Shown here: positions 34,907 through 42,396 of the stretch, one piece after another | Numbering within the stretch: the stretch's first letter is position 1 | Layout: each line of letters begins with the position of its first letter | Assembly (NCBI GenBank): GCA_036226585.1 | Contig: CP108997.1 | Span: forward strand, 2,046,001-2,110,000 | DNA: 64,000 nucleotides | Reading direction: 5' to 3' | Source of the DNA: Streptomyces sp. NBC_00708 | Lineage (GTDB): Bacteria; Actinomycetota; Actinomycetes; Streptomycetales; Streptomycetaceae | Made by a program: the position numbers and the translations under genes | The notes under the pieces: generated by a model | The model's database searches: none | What the model was told of the DNA's origin: nothing | Seen by the model: only the letters and a program-made list of their open reading frames with translations

Positions 34907-35401
34907 TTATACGACCTGGTGCAACCAGCGGACCGGCGCGCCCTCGCCCGCATGGCGGAAGGACTCCAGTTCGTCGTCCCACGGCTTGCCCAGGAGCTTG
35001 GCGACCTCCGCCGCCAGGTCCGTCTCGCCGCCCGCCGAGCGGGCCAGCGCGGCGCGGAGGCGGTCCTCCGGGACCAGGATGTCGCCGTGCATGCCGGTGA
35101 CGGCGTGGAAGATGCCCAGCGTCGGCGTCGAGCTGTAGCGCTCGCCCTCCGCCGCGGGAGACGGCTCCGCCGTCACCTCGAAGCGGAGCAGGTCCCAGCC
35201 GCGCAGCGCGGACGCCAGCTTGGACGCCGTGCCGGGCCGTGCCTGCCAGGAGAATTCGGAGCGCCAGGTGCCCGGCGCGGCCGGCTGTCTGATCCAGTCC
35301 AGCTGCACCCGCCCGCCGAGGACTCCCGCCACCGCCCATTCGACGTGTGGGCAGAGCGCGCGCGGTGCGGAGTGAACGTACAGGACTCCACGTGTCGTCA
35401 C
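34907..35401 (-). CDS. DUF3145 family protein
   Basis: A 164-residue conserved actinobacterial protein of unknown function starting MTTRGVLYVHSAPRALCPHVEWAVAGVLG. Other family stretches are LDWIRQPAAPGTWRSEFSWQ, GWDLLRFEVTAEPS, GIFHAVTGMHGDILVPEDRL and KPWDDELESFRHAGEGAPVRWLHQVV. The GTG at 35401 has a perfect GGAGG site. It is convergent with the fab operon across the terminator and repeat. Confidence 0.9.
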   Translation of the reverse strand: MTTRGVLYVHSAPRALCPHVEWAVAGVLGGRVQLDWIRQPAAPGTWRSEFSWQARPGTASKLASALRGWDLLRFEVTAEPSPAAEGERYSSTPTLGIFHAVTGMHGDILVPEDRLRAALARSAGGETDLAAEVAKLLGKPWDDELESFRHAGEGAPVRWLHQVV

Positions 35402-35679
35402 CGGGACCTCCAGTGTGGGACGAGGTTCGCCTTCCCCAGCGGCCTGTCATCAGTAAACAGCATCGGGAGTTATTCTCCGGAAAAGCGACAGTATGTGACG
35501 TGGTGTGATGTTCGGATGCCACCCGAGTGGAGCCGGGCACCGCAGGAGCCACTGGTTCGACGGGGAAAAGCTACCGCGCCCGGGAGTCCGGGGTGTGACG
35601 TACCGTCGGTCCCGGGGCCCTTCTTCGCTCAGTCTTCACCCGGCGGAGCGTTTGGGCATGAACAGGAGGAGACCAGGCC

Positions 35680-36597
35680 ATGCCGGATCGGTCCGTACGG
35701 CACCGCTCGCGCACCGCACTGGCCGGGCTGGCCGCCCTGTCCTGCCTCGGCACGGCGGCGCTGGCCGGCTGCGACTCGGGGCCCGACGGGACGACGAAGG
35801 GCTCGGCACCGGCCGAGCGCAGGCCGTCCCCGGCGGCGGGCCCGGTCTGGGACCCGAAGCCCGCCTCGATCGCCGCGGTCGGGGACTCGATCACGCGTGG
35901 CTTCGACGCCTGCTCGGTGCTGGCCGACTGCCCGGAGGTCTCCTGGTCGACCGGCACGGACAGCTCCGTACGCAGTCTGGCGGTACGCCTCCTCGGTGCT
36001 TCCGGCGCGGCGGACCACAGCTGGAACCACGCGGTGACGGGCGCCCGGATGGCCCAGCTGCCGGAGCAGATGGCGCTGGCGGCGGACGAGGACCCGGACC
36101 TGGTGACCGTGATGATCGGCGCCAACGACGCCTGCCGGGACTCGGTGCGGACCATGACCCCGGTGGCCGACTTCCGGCGGTCGTTCGAGACATCGATGCG
36201 CAGGCTGCGCAGCGGGGCGCCGAAGGCGCAGGTGTATGTGTCGAGCGTGCCGGACCTGAAGCGGCTGTGGTCGCAGGGGCGGGCCAACCAGCTGGGCAAG
36301 CAGATCTGGAAACTGGGCATCTGCAAGTCGATGCTGAGCGACGCGGACGACATGGGCGCGGCGGCGGTCGCCCGGCGCACGGCGGTGCAGGAGCGCGTCG
36401 TGGCGTACAACGAGGTGCTGCGCGAGGTGTGCGCGAAGGACAGCCGCTGCCGGTACGACGGCGGGGCGGTGTTCGACTACCGGTTCACCGGCAAGCAGCT
36501 CAGCCAGTGGGACTGGTTCCACCCCGGCCGCAACGGCCAGGCCAGGCTCGCCGAGATCGCCTACCGCAACGTCACGGCGGTGCGCCCGCCCGCGTAA
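35680..36597 (+). CDS. SGNH/GDSL hydrolase lipoprotein
   Basis: A 305-residue predicted lipoprotein esterase. The signal sequence ends in a lipobox, AALAGC, with acylated Cys31. The SGNH blocks are GDSIT (block I Ser, residues about 68-72), the Gly region NHAVTGARM (block II), GANDAC (block III Asn) and the late WDWFHPGRNGQ with Asp-x-x-His (block V). It should act on esters or lipids on the outer face of the membrane. GGAGGAGACC lies before the ATG. Confidence 0.88.
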   Translation: MPDRSVRHRSRTALAGLAALSCLGTAALAGCDSGPDGTTKGSAPAERRPSPAAGPVWDPKPASIAAVGDSITRGFDACSVLADCPEVSWSTGTDSSVRSLAVRLLGASGAADHSWNHAVTGARMAQLPEQMALAADEDPDLVTVMIGANDACRDSVRTMTPVADFRRSFETSMRRLRSGAPKAQVYVSSVPDLKRLWSQGRANQLGKQIWKLGICKSMLSDADDMGAAAVARRTAVQERVVAYNEVLREVCAKDSRCRYDGGAVFDYRFTGKQLSQWDWFHPGRNGQARLAEIAYRNVTAVRPPA

Positions 36598-36608
36598 AGT
36601 CGCTGATC

Positions 36609-37607
36609 ATGCAGACGGGTTCGAACACGGTGATGAGTACGGAGCACTTCGGCACCCTCGCGGACGGCACCGCCGTGCAGCGCTGGACGCTGGAGCGGAA
36701 CGGCACGCGGGTGCGCGTCCTGACGTACGGCGGCATCGTGCAGTCGGCCGAGGTGCCGGACCGGGACGGGGTGCCGGCCGGGATCGCGCTCGGGCTGCCG
36801 GACCTGGCCTCGTACCAGGAGTACGCCGGGCCGTACTTCGGGGCGCTGGTCGGCCGGTACGCGAACCGGATCGGCGGGGCGTCCTTCGAGCTGGACGGCC
36901 GGACGCACCACCTCACGCGCAACGAGGGCCGCAACCATGTGCACGGCGGGGCGTGCGGCTTCGACAAGCGGGTCTGGGACGCGCGGGAGATCGCGGACGG
37001 GGTGGAGCTGTCCCTCGTCTCGGCGGACGGCGAGGAGGGCTTCCCCGGGCGGGTGGAGCTGACGGCGGCGTACACCCTGGACGAGGGCGGCGCGCTGCGC
37101 ATCGCGTACCGGGCGGTGACGGACGCGCCGACCGTGCTGAACCTGACGAACCACACCTACTGGAACCTCGCGGGCGCCGACAGCGGCAGCGCGCTCGGCC
37201 AGCGGCTGCGGATCGCGGCGGGGGCGGTCACGCCGGTGGACGCGGAGTCGCTGCCGACCGGTGAGTTCCTGCCGGTGGAGGGCACCCGGTTCGACTTCCG
37301 CGAGGCCCGGCCGGTGACCAAGGAGTACGACCACAACTTCGTGCTCGACGCGGACGCGAAGGCCGCGGCGGCCGAGCTGTACGACGAGGTGTCGGGACGG
37401 GTCCTGACGGTCACGACGACGGAACCCGGCCTCCAGCTGTACACGGCGGACCACTTCGACGGCCGGCCGTTCGGCCCGTGCGCCGGGATCGCCCTGGAGA
37501 CCCAGCACTTCCCGGACTCGCCGAACCGCCCGGAGTTCCCGGGCACGGTCCTGCGGCCGGGCGAGGAGTTCGTGTCGACGACGGTGTACGGGTTCTCGGT
37601 GCGCTGA
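36609..37607 (+). CDS. Aldose 1-epimerase (galactose mutarotase family)
   Basis: A 332-residue enzyme interconverting alpha and beta anomers of aldohexoses. Conserved residues occur in VGRYANRIGGASF (Arg), NHVHGGACGFDKRVW, the catalytic His in LNLTNHTYWNLAG, Asp in EYDHNFVLD and the catalytic Glu in GIALETQHFPDSPN. The start is ATG at 36609, 11 bases after the lipase stop, with a weak ribosome site; ATG 36633 is an alternative. No galactose operon surrounds it. Confidence 0.92.
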   Translation: MQTGSNTVMSTEHFGTLADGTAVQRWTLERNGTRVRVLTYGGIVQSAEVPDRDGVPAGIALGLPDLASYQEYAGPYFGALVGRYANRIGGASFELDGRTHHLTRNEGRNHVHGGACGFDKRVWDAREIADGVELSLVSADGEEGFPGRVELTAAYTLDEGGALRIAYRAVTDAPTVLNLTNHTYWNLAGADSGSALGQRLRIAAGAVTPVDAESLPTGEFLPVEGTRFDFREARPVTKEYDHNFVLDADAKAAAAELYDEVSGRVLTVTTTEPGLQLYTADHFDGRPFGPCAGIALETQHFPDSPNRPEFPGTVLRPGEEFVSTTVYGFSVR

Positions 37608-37619
37608 GCCCCGGCCCGC

Positions 37620-38402
37620 TCAGTCCTCGGCGACCGTCTCGCCCTTTCCGGCCGGCTCCTCCTCGCCGTCGCCGGCCAGGCCGCGCGCCAGCAGCGTGGC
37701 CCCGGCGACGGCGCCCGGCATGAGGAACACGGCGACGAACGGCAGCATGAAGGCCAGCCCCAGCGGTACGCCGAAGCCCAGGGTCCGCATGCGGTGGCCG
37801 CGCAGCAGGGCGAGGCGGTCCTTGAGCACCATGCCCCGGCGCTGGAGCGCGACGGCGGTCAGCTCCTCGGCGAGGAAGTACCCGGTGACGCAGAAGCCGA
37901 GGACGGGGACGACGGTCTGCCCGGCGACGGGGACGAAACCGAGCGCGAAGAGCAGGATCGCGTACAGCCCGACCCGTATCAGGATGCGCACGCTGTCGCG
38001 GGCGGAGATCCACAGCTCGCGCCAGAGCGGCAGTCCGGATTCGGGGACCGTGCCGCCCTCGGTGCGGTCGACCTCCTCGGACAGCGACTCGTAGAAGGGC
38101 TGCCCGACGAGCAGGGTCACGGCGGTGAAGGTGATGACGGCCAGGAAGAGGCCGAGGACGAAGACCAGCACGGTCAGCGTGTTGCGCAGCAGGCCGAGCC
38201 AGGGCGAGGACCAGTCGTCGGCGAACGGCGTCGCCCACGCCGCCAGGTCGTCGGCGCCGTAGCCGAGGCCGACGAGGGCGCCCGCGTACAGCACGAGGGT
38301 GATCAGACCGGGCAGCAGCCCTATGCCGAACCACTTGCCGTGGCCGAACACCCAGCGCTGGCCCCTGATCAGAAAGCCGAGCCCCGCCCCGAGATCACGC
38401 AT
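37620..38402 (-). CDS. EI24-domain (CysZ-like) membrane protein
   Basis: A 260-residue protein with about four strong membrane segments (GIGLLPGLITLVLYAGALVG, TLTVLVFVLGLFLAVITFT, IGLYAILLFALGFVP-like and LGLAFMLPFVAVFLMPGAVAG). It has the EI24/CysZ core LVGQPFYESLSEEVDRTEGG and a final acidic tail. CysZ members import sulfate; actinobacterial EI24 proteins are untested, so the substrate is unassigned. It is convergent with the mutarotase gene. Confidence 0.85.
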   Translation of the reverse strand: MRDLGAGLGFLIRGQRWVFGHGKWFGIGLLPGLITLVLYAGALVGLGYGADDLAAWATPFADDWSSPWLGLLRNTLTVLVFVLGLFLAVITFTAVTLLVGQPFYESLSEEVDRTEGGTVPESGLPLWRELWISARDSVRILIRVGLYAILLFALGFVPVAGQTVVPVLGFCVTGYFLAEELTAVALQRRGMVLKDRLALLRGHRMRTLGFGVPLGLAFMLPFVAVFLMPGAVAGATLLARGLAGDGEEEPAGKGETVAED

Positions 38403-38454
38403 GGCGTCAGCCTAACGGGGTCGGGGCGGGGCTCGTTCAGCGGTGCGGGGGCGG

Positions 38455-38883
38455 TCAGGCGACCGCGAGCTCCACCTTGATGTTGCCGCGCGTGGCGTTC
38501 GAGTACGGGCAGACCTGGTGGGCCTTCTCGACGAGCGCCCGCGCGGTCGCCTCGTCCACGTTCGGGATGGTCGCGGTGATGGCGACCTCCAGACCGAAGC
38601 CGCCGGCCTCGGTCTTGCCGATGGAGACCGCCGCGGTCACCGTGGAGCCGGAGATGTCGGCCTTCTCCTGGCGGGCGACGACGCCCAGCGCGCCCTGGAA
38701 GCAGGCGCTGTAACCGGCGGCGAAGAGCTGCTCCGGGTTGGTGCCGGCGCCGCTGCCGCCCAGCTCCTTCGGCGGGTTGACGACGACGTCGAGCTTGCCG
38801 TCGTCCGAGGCGACGCGGCCGTCACGGCCGTTCTCCGCGGTGGCGACGGCGGTGTAAGCGACGGCTATGTCCTGAATGGTCAT
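38455..38883 (-). CDS. Organic hydroperoxide resistance protein (Ohr/OsmC)
   Basis: A 142-residue thiol peroxidase. The two redox cysteines are Cys61 (FAAGYSACFQGALG) and Cys125 (AHQVCPYSNATRGN), both in the usual Ohr contexts. I selected the ATG at 38883 (MTIQDIAVAYTAVATAENGRDG) because GGAGGAA lies about 9 bases upstream. A MarR gene, the usual OhrR-type regulator family, is 1.2 kb away, but its closer target is the MDR gene. Confidence 0.93.
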   Translation of the reverse strand: MTIQDIAVAYTAVATAENGRDGRVASDDGKLDVVVNPPKELGGSGAGTNPEQLFAAGYSACFQGALGVVARQEKADISGSTVTAAVSIGKTEAGGFGLEVAITATIPNVDEATARALVEKAHQVCPYSNATRGNIKVELAVA

Positions 38884-38971
38884 GCTGAGGATTCCTCCTG
38901 CTGGTGCGTCGCGACTCGCGCCCACGATCGCGACGGTTGGAATGAGCCTAACGGGTGCGGGGAAGAGCGGT

Positions 38972-39991
38972 TCAGCCGAGGGAGACGATCATCTTCCCGG
39001 TGTTCTCGCCGCGGAGCAGACCGAGGAAGGCGTCGACGCCGTTCCCGATGCCCTCGACGACCGTCTCGCGGTACTTCAGCTCGCCCGAGTTCAGCCAGCC
39101 GGCCACCTCCTGGACAAACTGCTGCTGGAGGCCGGCGTGGTCGCCGACGAGCATGCCCTGCAGGCGCAGCCGCTTGCCGATGACGAGCGCGAGGTTGCGC
39201 GGGGCGGGGGTGGGCTCGGTGGCGTTGTACTGGGCGATCATGCCGCAGATGGTCGCGCGGCCGTGCACGTTGAACGAGGAGAGCGCGGCTTCCAGGTGTT
39301 CGCCGCCGACGTTGTCGAAGTAGACGTCGATGCCGTCGGGGGCGGCCTTGCGCAGCTGCTCGGCGACGGGCCCGTTCTTGTAGTTGAACGCGGCGTCGAA
39401 GCCGTACTCCTCGGTGAGGAGCTTGACCTTCTCGTCGGAGCCGGCGGAGCCGATGACCCGGGAGGCGCCCTTGATCTTCGCCATCTGGCCGACCTGGCTG
39501 CCGACCGCACCGGCGGCGCCGGAGACGAAGACCGCGTCGCCCTCCTTGAAGGACGCCACGTCGAAGAGGCCGGCGTAGGCGGTGAGCCCGGTCATGCCGA
39601 GCACGCCGAGGTAGGCGGAGAGCGGGGCGAGCGAGGCGTCGACCTTCACCGCGTGCTGGGCGGGGACGCTCGCGTACTCGCGCCAGCCGAGGCCGTGCAG
39701 GACGTGGTCGCCGACCTCGAAGCCCTCCGCGTTCGACGCGACGACCTCGCCGACGGCGCCGCCGTCCATGGGGTGGTCGAGCTTGAAGGGCGGGGTGTAG
39801 GACTTCACGTCGTTCATCCGGCCGCGCATGTACGGGTCGACCGAGAAGTGCAGGTTGCGCACGAGGACCCGGCCCTCGGCGGGGGCGGTGACCGGTGCCT
39901 CACGCAGCGCGAAGTCCTCGGCCTTCGGCCAGCCGTGCGGACGGGCTACGAGGTGCCATTCACGGCCGGACGCGGGAAGTGCTGCAGACAT
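38972..39991 (-). CDS. NADP-dependent MDR-family oxidoreductase (zinc-free)
   Basis: A 339-residue quinone-oxidoreductase/leukotriene-dehydrogenase-like enzyme that probably reduces alpha,beta-unsaturated carbonyls. The cofactor loop is VSGAAGAVGSQVGQMAKIKG near residues 156-175, followed by VIGSAGSDEKVKLL. The substrate site has VDPYMRGRMND, typical of this group. There is no zinc-binding Cys/His set. It diverges from a MarR regulator over a short AT-rich region with an inverted repeat, implying MarR control. Confidence 0.93.
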   Translation of the reverse strand: MSAALPASGREWHLVARPHGWPKAEDFALREAPVTAPAEGRVLVRNLHFSVDPYMRGRMNDVKSYTPPFKLDHPMDGGAVGEVVASNAEGFEVGDHVLHGLGWREYASVPAQHAVKVDASLAPLSAYLGVLGMTGLTAYAGLFDVASFKEGDAVFVSGAAGAVGSQVGQMAKIKGASRVIGSAGSDEKVKLLTEEYGFDAAFNYKNGPVAEQLRKAAPDGIDVYFDNVGGEHLEAALSSFNVHGRATICGMIAQYNATEPTPAPRNLALVIGKRLRLQGMLVGDHAGLQQQFVQEVAGWLNSGELKYRETVVEGIGNGVDAFLGLLRGENTGKMIVSLG

Positions 39992-40050
39992 GGGCTCGGG
40001 GTCTCCTCGGTGTGGGGGTGTCGGTCTCGGAGCGGCGGAAAAGCTTCACC

Positions 40051-40084
40051 ACATGAAACAACCATGCTCCTGGATATTTCATGT
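40051..40084. promoter_or_regulatory. Inverted repeat between MDR oxidoreductase and MarR genes
   Basis: ACATGAAA (40051-40058) and TTTCATGT (40077-40084) are perfect 8-bp arms 18 bases apart. Just beyond is GTTG-tcaag-CAAC (40083-40095). The stretch is markedly AT-rich for this genome. It is the probable MarR binding and divergent promoter region. Confidence 0.5.
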
Positions 40085-40112
40085 TGTCAAGCAACTGGGT
40101 ATCCTGTGTGTC

Positions 40113-40538
40113 ATGGCCCCCTCGCGCACAGATCCTCTGACACTCGAAGTCATCGAGCTCATCGGCACCGTCGTGGCGCGCTACTACGAGGAGTACGAGC
40201 AGGCCGCCGCCGCCCACAGCCTCACCGGTGCGCAGGCCCGGGTCCTCGGACTGCTGTCCGTCGAGCCGCTGCCCATGCGCCGGATCGCCCAGAAGCTGAA
40301 GTGCGAGCCGTCCAATGTGACCGGGATCGTCGACCGGCTGGAGGCGCGCGGCCTGGTGGAGCGGCGCCCGGACCCGGCCGACCGCCGGGTGAAGCTGGCC
40401 GCGCCCACCGAGCGGGGGGCGGCGACGGCCGCGCAGCTGCGGGACGCGCTGGACTTCGCCCGGGAGCCGCTGGCGGGGCTGTCCGCCGCGGACCGGACGG
40501 TGCTGCGGGATCTGCTGCGGCGGATGCTGGGCGCCTGA
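40113..40538 (+). CDS. MarR-family transcriptional regulator
   Basis: A 141-residue regulator with the winged helix LTGAQARVLGLLSVEPLPMRRIAQKLKCEPSNVTGIVDRLEARGLVERRPDPADRRVKLAAPTERG. The wing motif DPADRRVK is conserved. Only one Cys (in KLKCEP) is present, at the recognition region rather than the N-terminal OhrR position, so peroxide sensing by the classic mechanism is doubtful. The ATG at 40113 gives a normal-length protein. Its target is likely the divergent MDR gene. Confidence 0.92.
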   Translation: MAPSRTDPLTLEVIELIGTVVARYYEEYEQAAAAHSLTGAQARVLGLLSVEPLPMRRIAQKLKCEPSNVTGIVDRLEARGLVERRPDPADRRVKLAAPTERGAATAAQLRDALDFAREPLAGLSAADRTVLRDLLRRMLGA

Positions 40539-40562
40539 GCGGCGGACGGGCACGATGGGGGC

Positions 40563-41120
40563 ATGAACGCCGCCGCCTTCGGCCCCCGGGAGTTCCAGCT
40601 CGTCCTGCTGCGCCGGATGGCCGACCATCAGCCGGGGCTCGTGGAGGACGCCCGGCACGAGCTGAGCGCGACGCCCGCCGAGATGCGCGAGGCGAACCGC
40701 CGCTGGCAGGCCATGGTCCGGGCGCCGCGCGGGCGGGGTTCGCTGCGCCGCTACCGCTCGGTGCTCGGCGAGCCGGAATCGACGGCCCGCCGGGTGCTGG
40801 GCGACCTTGAGTGCGAGGTGCTGCTGTGGCCGGTGCCGCTCTGGCCGGACCTGCGGTTCGAGGTGATGGTGGCGCCGGGCGGGGCGGTGTGGAACGAGTG
40901 GCTGGTCCGGGCGCGGGGCGCTGCCGCGCCGGTGCTGCGCACGGTGGACGACCTGGTGCCCTGGTCGTGCACGGTGGACGAGGTGGCGCGGGCCTTCGCG
41001 CCGGCCCGGCCGATGGAGGGGAGCGCGCCGACGCGGTTCGCGCTGGGGGTGGGGTCCGGGGCGGGTGCGTGTGTCGCGGAGTTCACGTGGGGGTTGCTGC
41101 AGCGGGTGGTGCGGGGCTGA
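40563..41120 (+). CDS. Hypothetical protein
   Basis: A 185-residue protein I do not recognise, starting MNAAAFGPREFQLVLLRRMADHQPGLVEDARHEL. It is Arg-, Ala- and Trp-rich, with a basic N-terminal half and a hydrophobic strand LECEVLLWPVPLWPDLRFEVMVAPGG. It has no signal peptide. It follows the MarR gene by 24 bases and may be cotranscribed. Codon bias (third-position GC) is as in its neighbours, supporting real coding. Confidence 0.7.
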   Translation: MNAAAFGPREFQLVLLRRMADHQPGLVEDARHELSATPAEMREANRRWQAMVRAPRGRGSLRRYRSVLGEPESTARRVLGDLECEVLLWPVPLWPDLRFEVMVAPGGAVWNEWLVRARGAAAPVLRTVDDLVPWSCTVDEVARAFAPARPMEGSAPTRFALGVGSGAGACVAEFTWGLLQRVVRG

Positions 41121-41124
41121 GGGG

Positions 41125-41185
41125 TCCTCAATCGCCGGACGGGCTGGGACTTGCCGGTCAGGCGTCCTCAATCGCCGGACGGGCT
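41125..41185. repeat. Two direct copies of the Streptomyces intergenic element
   Basis: The 21-base core beginning tcctcaatcgccggacgggc occurs at 41125-41145 and again at 41165-41185, 40 bases apart, after the hypothetical gene. A third, diverged copy is at 34861-34881. They probably mark the end of the transcript; no function is established. Confidence 0.7.
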
Positions 41186-41337
41186 TGATGGGGCCGGGTC
41201 GCGCGGCGCGCTCGACACGCCGTCAGGTCGTCCCTCCTACGGCTCAGCCCAGCGGGCGCGGGGGGTCCGAACGGCGCACGCTTTCAGGAGAGCCGGCTGC
41301 CCGTCGGACCCCTCAACGCTCTCGGGAGGAACCCGCC

Positions 41338-42375
41338 GTGACCGTCAGCCTTGAGCAGTTGCGCCGCTGCCACGTCGCCGTCGACCTCGGGGCCGCCCGC
41401 ACCCGGGTGTACGTCAAGGGGCCCGGCCTCGTCGTGGACGAGCCGAGTGTCGCCGCCGTCAACACCCGTACCGGTTCACTGATCGCCGTGGGCGCCCTCG
41501 CCGAACAGATGACGGGCCGCACCCCCGACTACATCCGGGTGGCCCGCCCCGTCTCCGGCGGGACCGTCGTGGACATCGAGATGGCCCAGCGCATGCTGCG
41601 CCACCTGCTCGGCGAGAAGCTCCGCCGCCAGCTGCGCCGCAAGCCCTGGCTGCGCGCGGCGGCCTGCACCCCGCACGACAGCGACCCGCTCGCCCGGCGG
41701 GCCTCGGTGGAGACCCTGGTCGGCCTCGGCGCCCGGCGGGTGGAGCTCGTGGACACCCTGATCGCGGCGGCCGTCGGCTGCGGGCTGCCGGTCGAGCAGC
41801 CGACCGCGACCATGATCATGGTGTGCGGGGCCGCGACGACGCAGATCGCGGTGCTCTCGCTCGGCTCGATCGTGACGGCGGTACGCCTCCCGATCGGCGG
41901 CGACGCGATCGACCACGCGGTCATCCAGCACCTGCGCCAGTACCACGAGCTGATGCTGCCCAGCCAGTCCGTGCGCCCCCTCCAGCTCGCGCTCAGCGGC
42001 AACGGGCTGACCGCGCAGGGCCCCTCGGTCACCGAGATCCACGGCCGCGACGTCGCCACCGGGCTCGCCCGGTCCGTCGAGGTCGACACCGCCATGATCC
42101 GGCAGGCGATCCACCGCCCGCTGACCGCGGTCCTGGACGGCGTCGGCAAGGTGCTGCGGGACTGCCCGCCCGACCTGGTGGCCGACCTCGCGGACTGCGG
42201 GATCGTGATGGTCGGCGGGAGCGCCCTGCTGCCCGGCCTCGACCAGATGCTGCGCGAGGCGACCGGCGTGCCGGTGCACATCGCGGAGCGGCCCGACACC
42301 TGCGCGATCCAGGGCCTGGGCGCCATGCTGGAGGGGCAGATCAGCCCCCTGGTCCTCGACCCGCTGGCAAGCTGA
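41338..42375 (+). CDS. MreB/Mbl-like actin-family protein
   Basis: A 345-residue actin-fold ATPase. Phosphate-1 loop is VAVDLGAARTRVYVKG near 13-28; the phosphate-2/adenosine region includes MVCGAATTQIAVLSLG and MVGGSALLPGLDQMLREATGVPVHIAE. It aligns along its length with MreB, but several positions are unusual (GAART for the usual GTANT, VCGAAT for the usual DIGGGT). Nucleotide binding may therefore be altered. In Streptomyces, MreB-type proteins act in spore-wall assembly. The GTG at 41338 has a strong GGGAGGA site. No mreC or mreD is adjacent. Confidence 0.85.
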   Translation: MTVSLEQLRRCHVAVDLGAARTRVYVKGPGLVVDEPSVAAVNTRTGSLIAVGALAEQMTGRTPDYIRVARPVSGGTVVDIEMAQRMLRHLLGEKLRRQLRRKPWLRAAACTPHDSDPLARRASVETLVGLGARRVELVDTLIAAAVGCGLPVEQPTATMIMVCGAATTQIAVLSLGSIVTAVRLPIGGDAIDHAVIQHLRQYHELMLPSQSVRPLQLALSGNGLTAQGPSVTEIHGRDVATGLARSVEVDTAMIRQAIHRPLTAVLDGVGKVLRDCPPDLVADLADCGIVMVGGSALLPGLDQMLREATGVPVHIAERPDTCAIQGLGAMLEGQISPLVLDPLAS

Positions 42376-42396
42376 ACCCGGCCGCGGGACCGGCGG

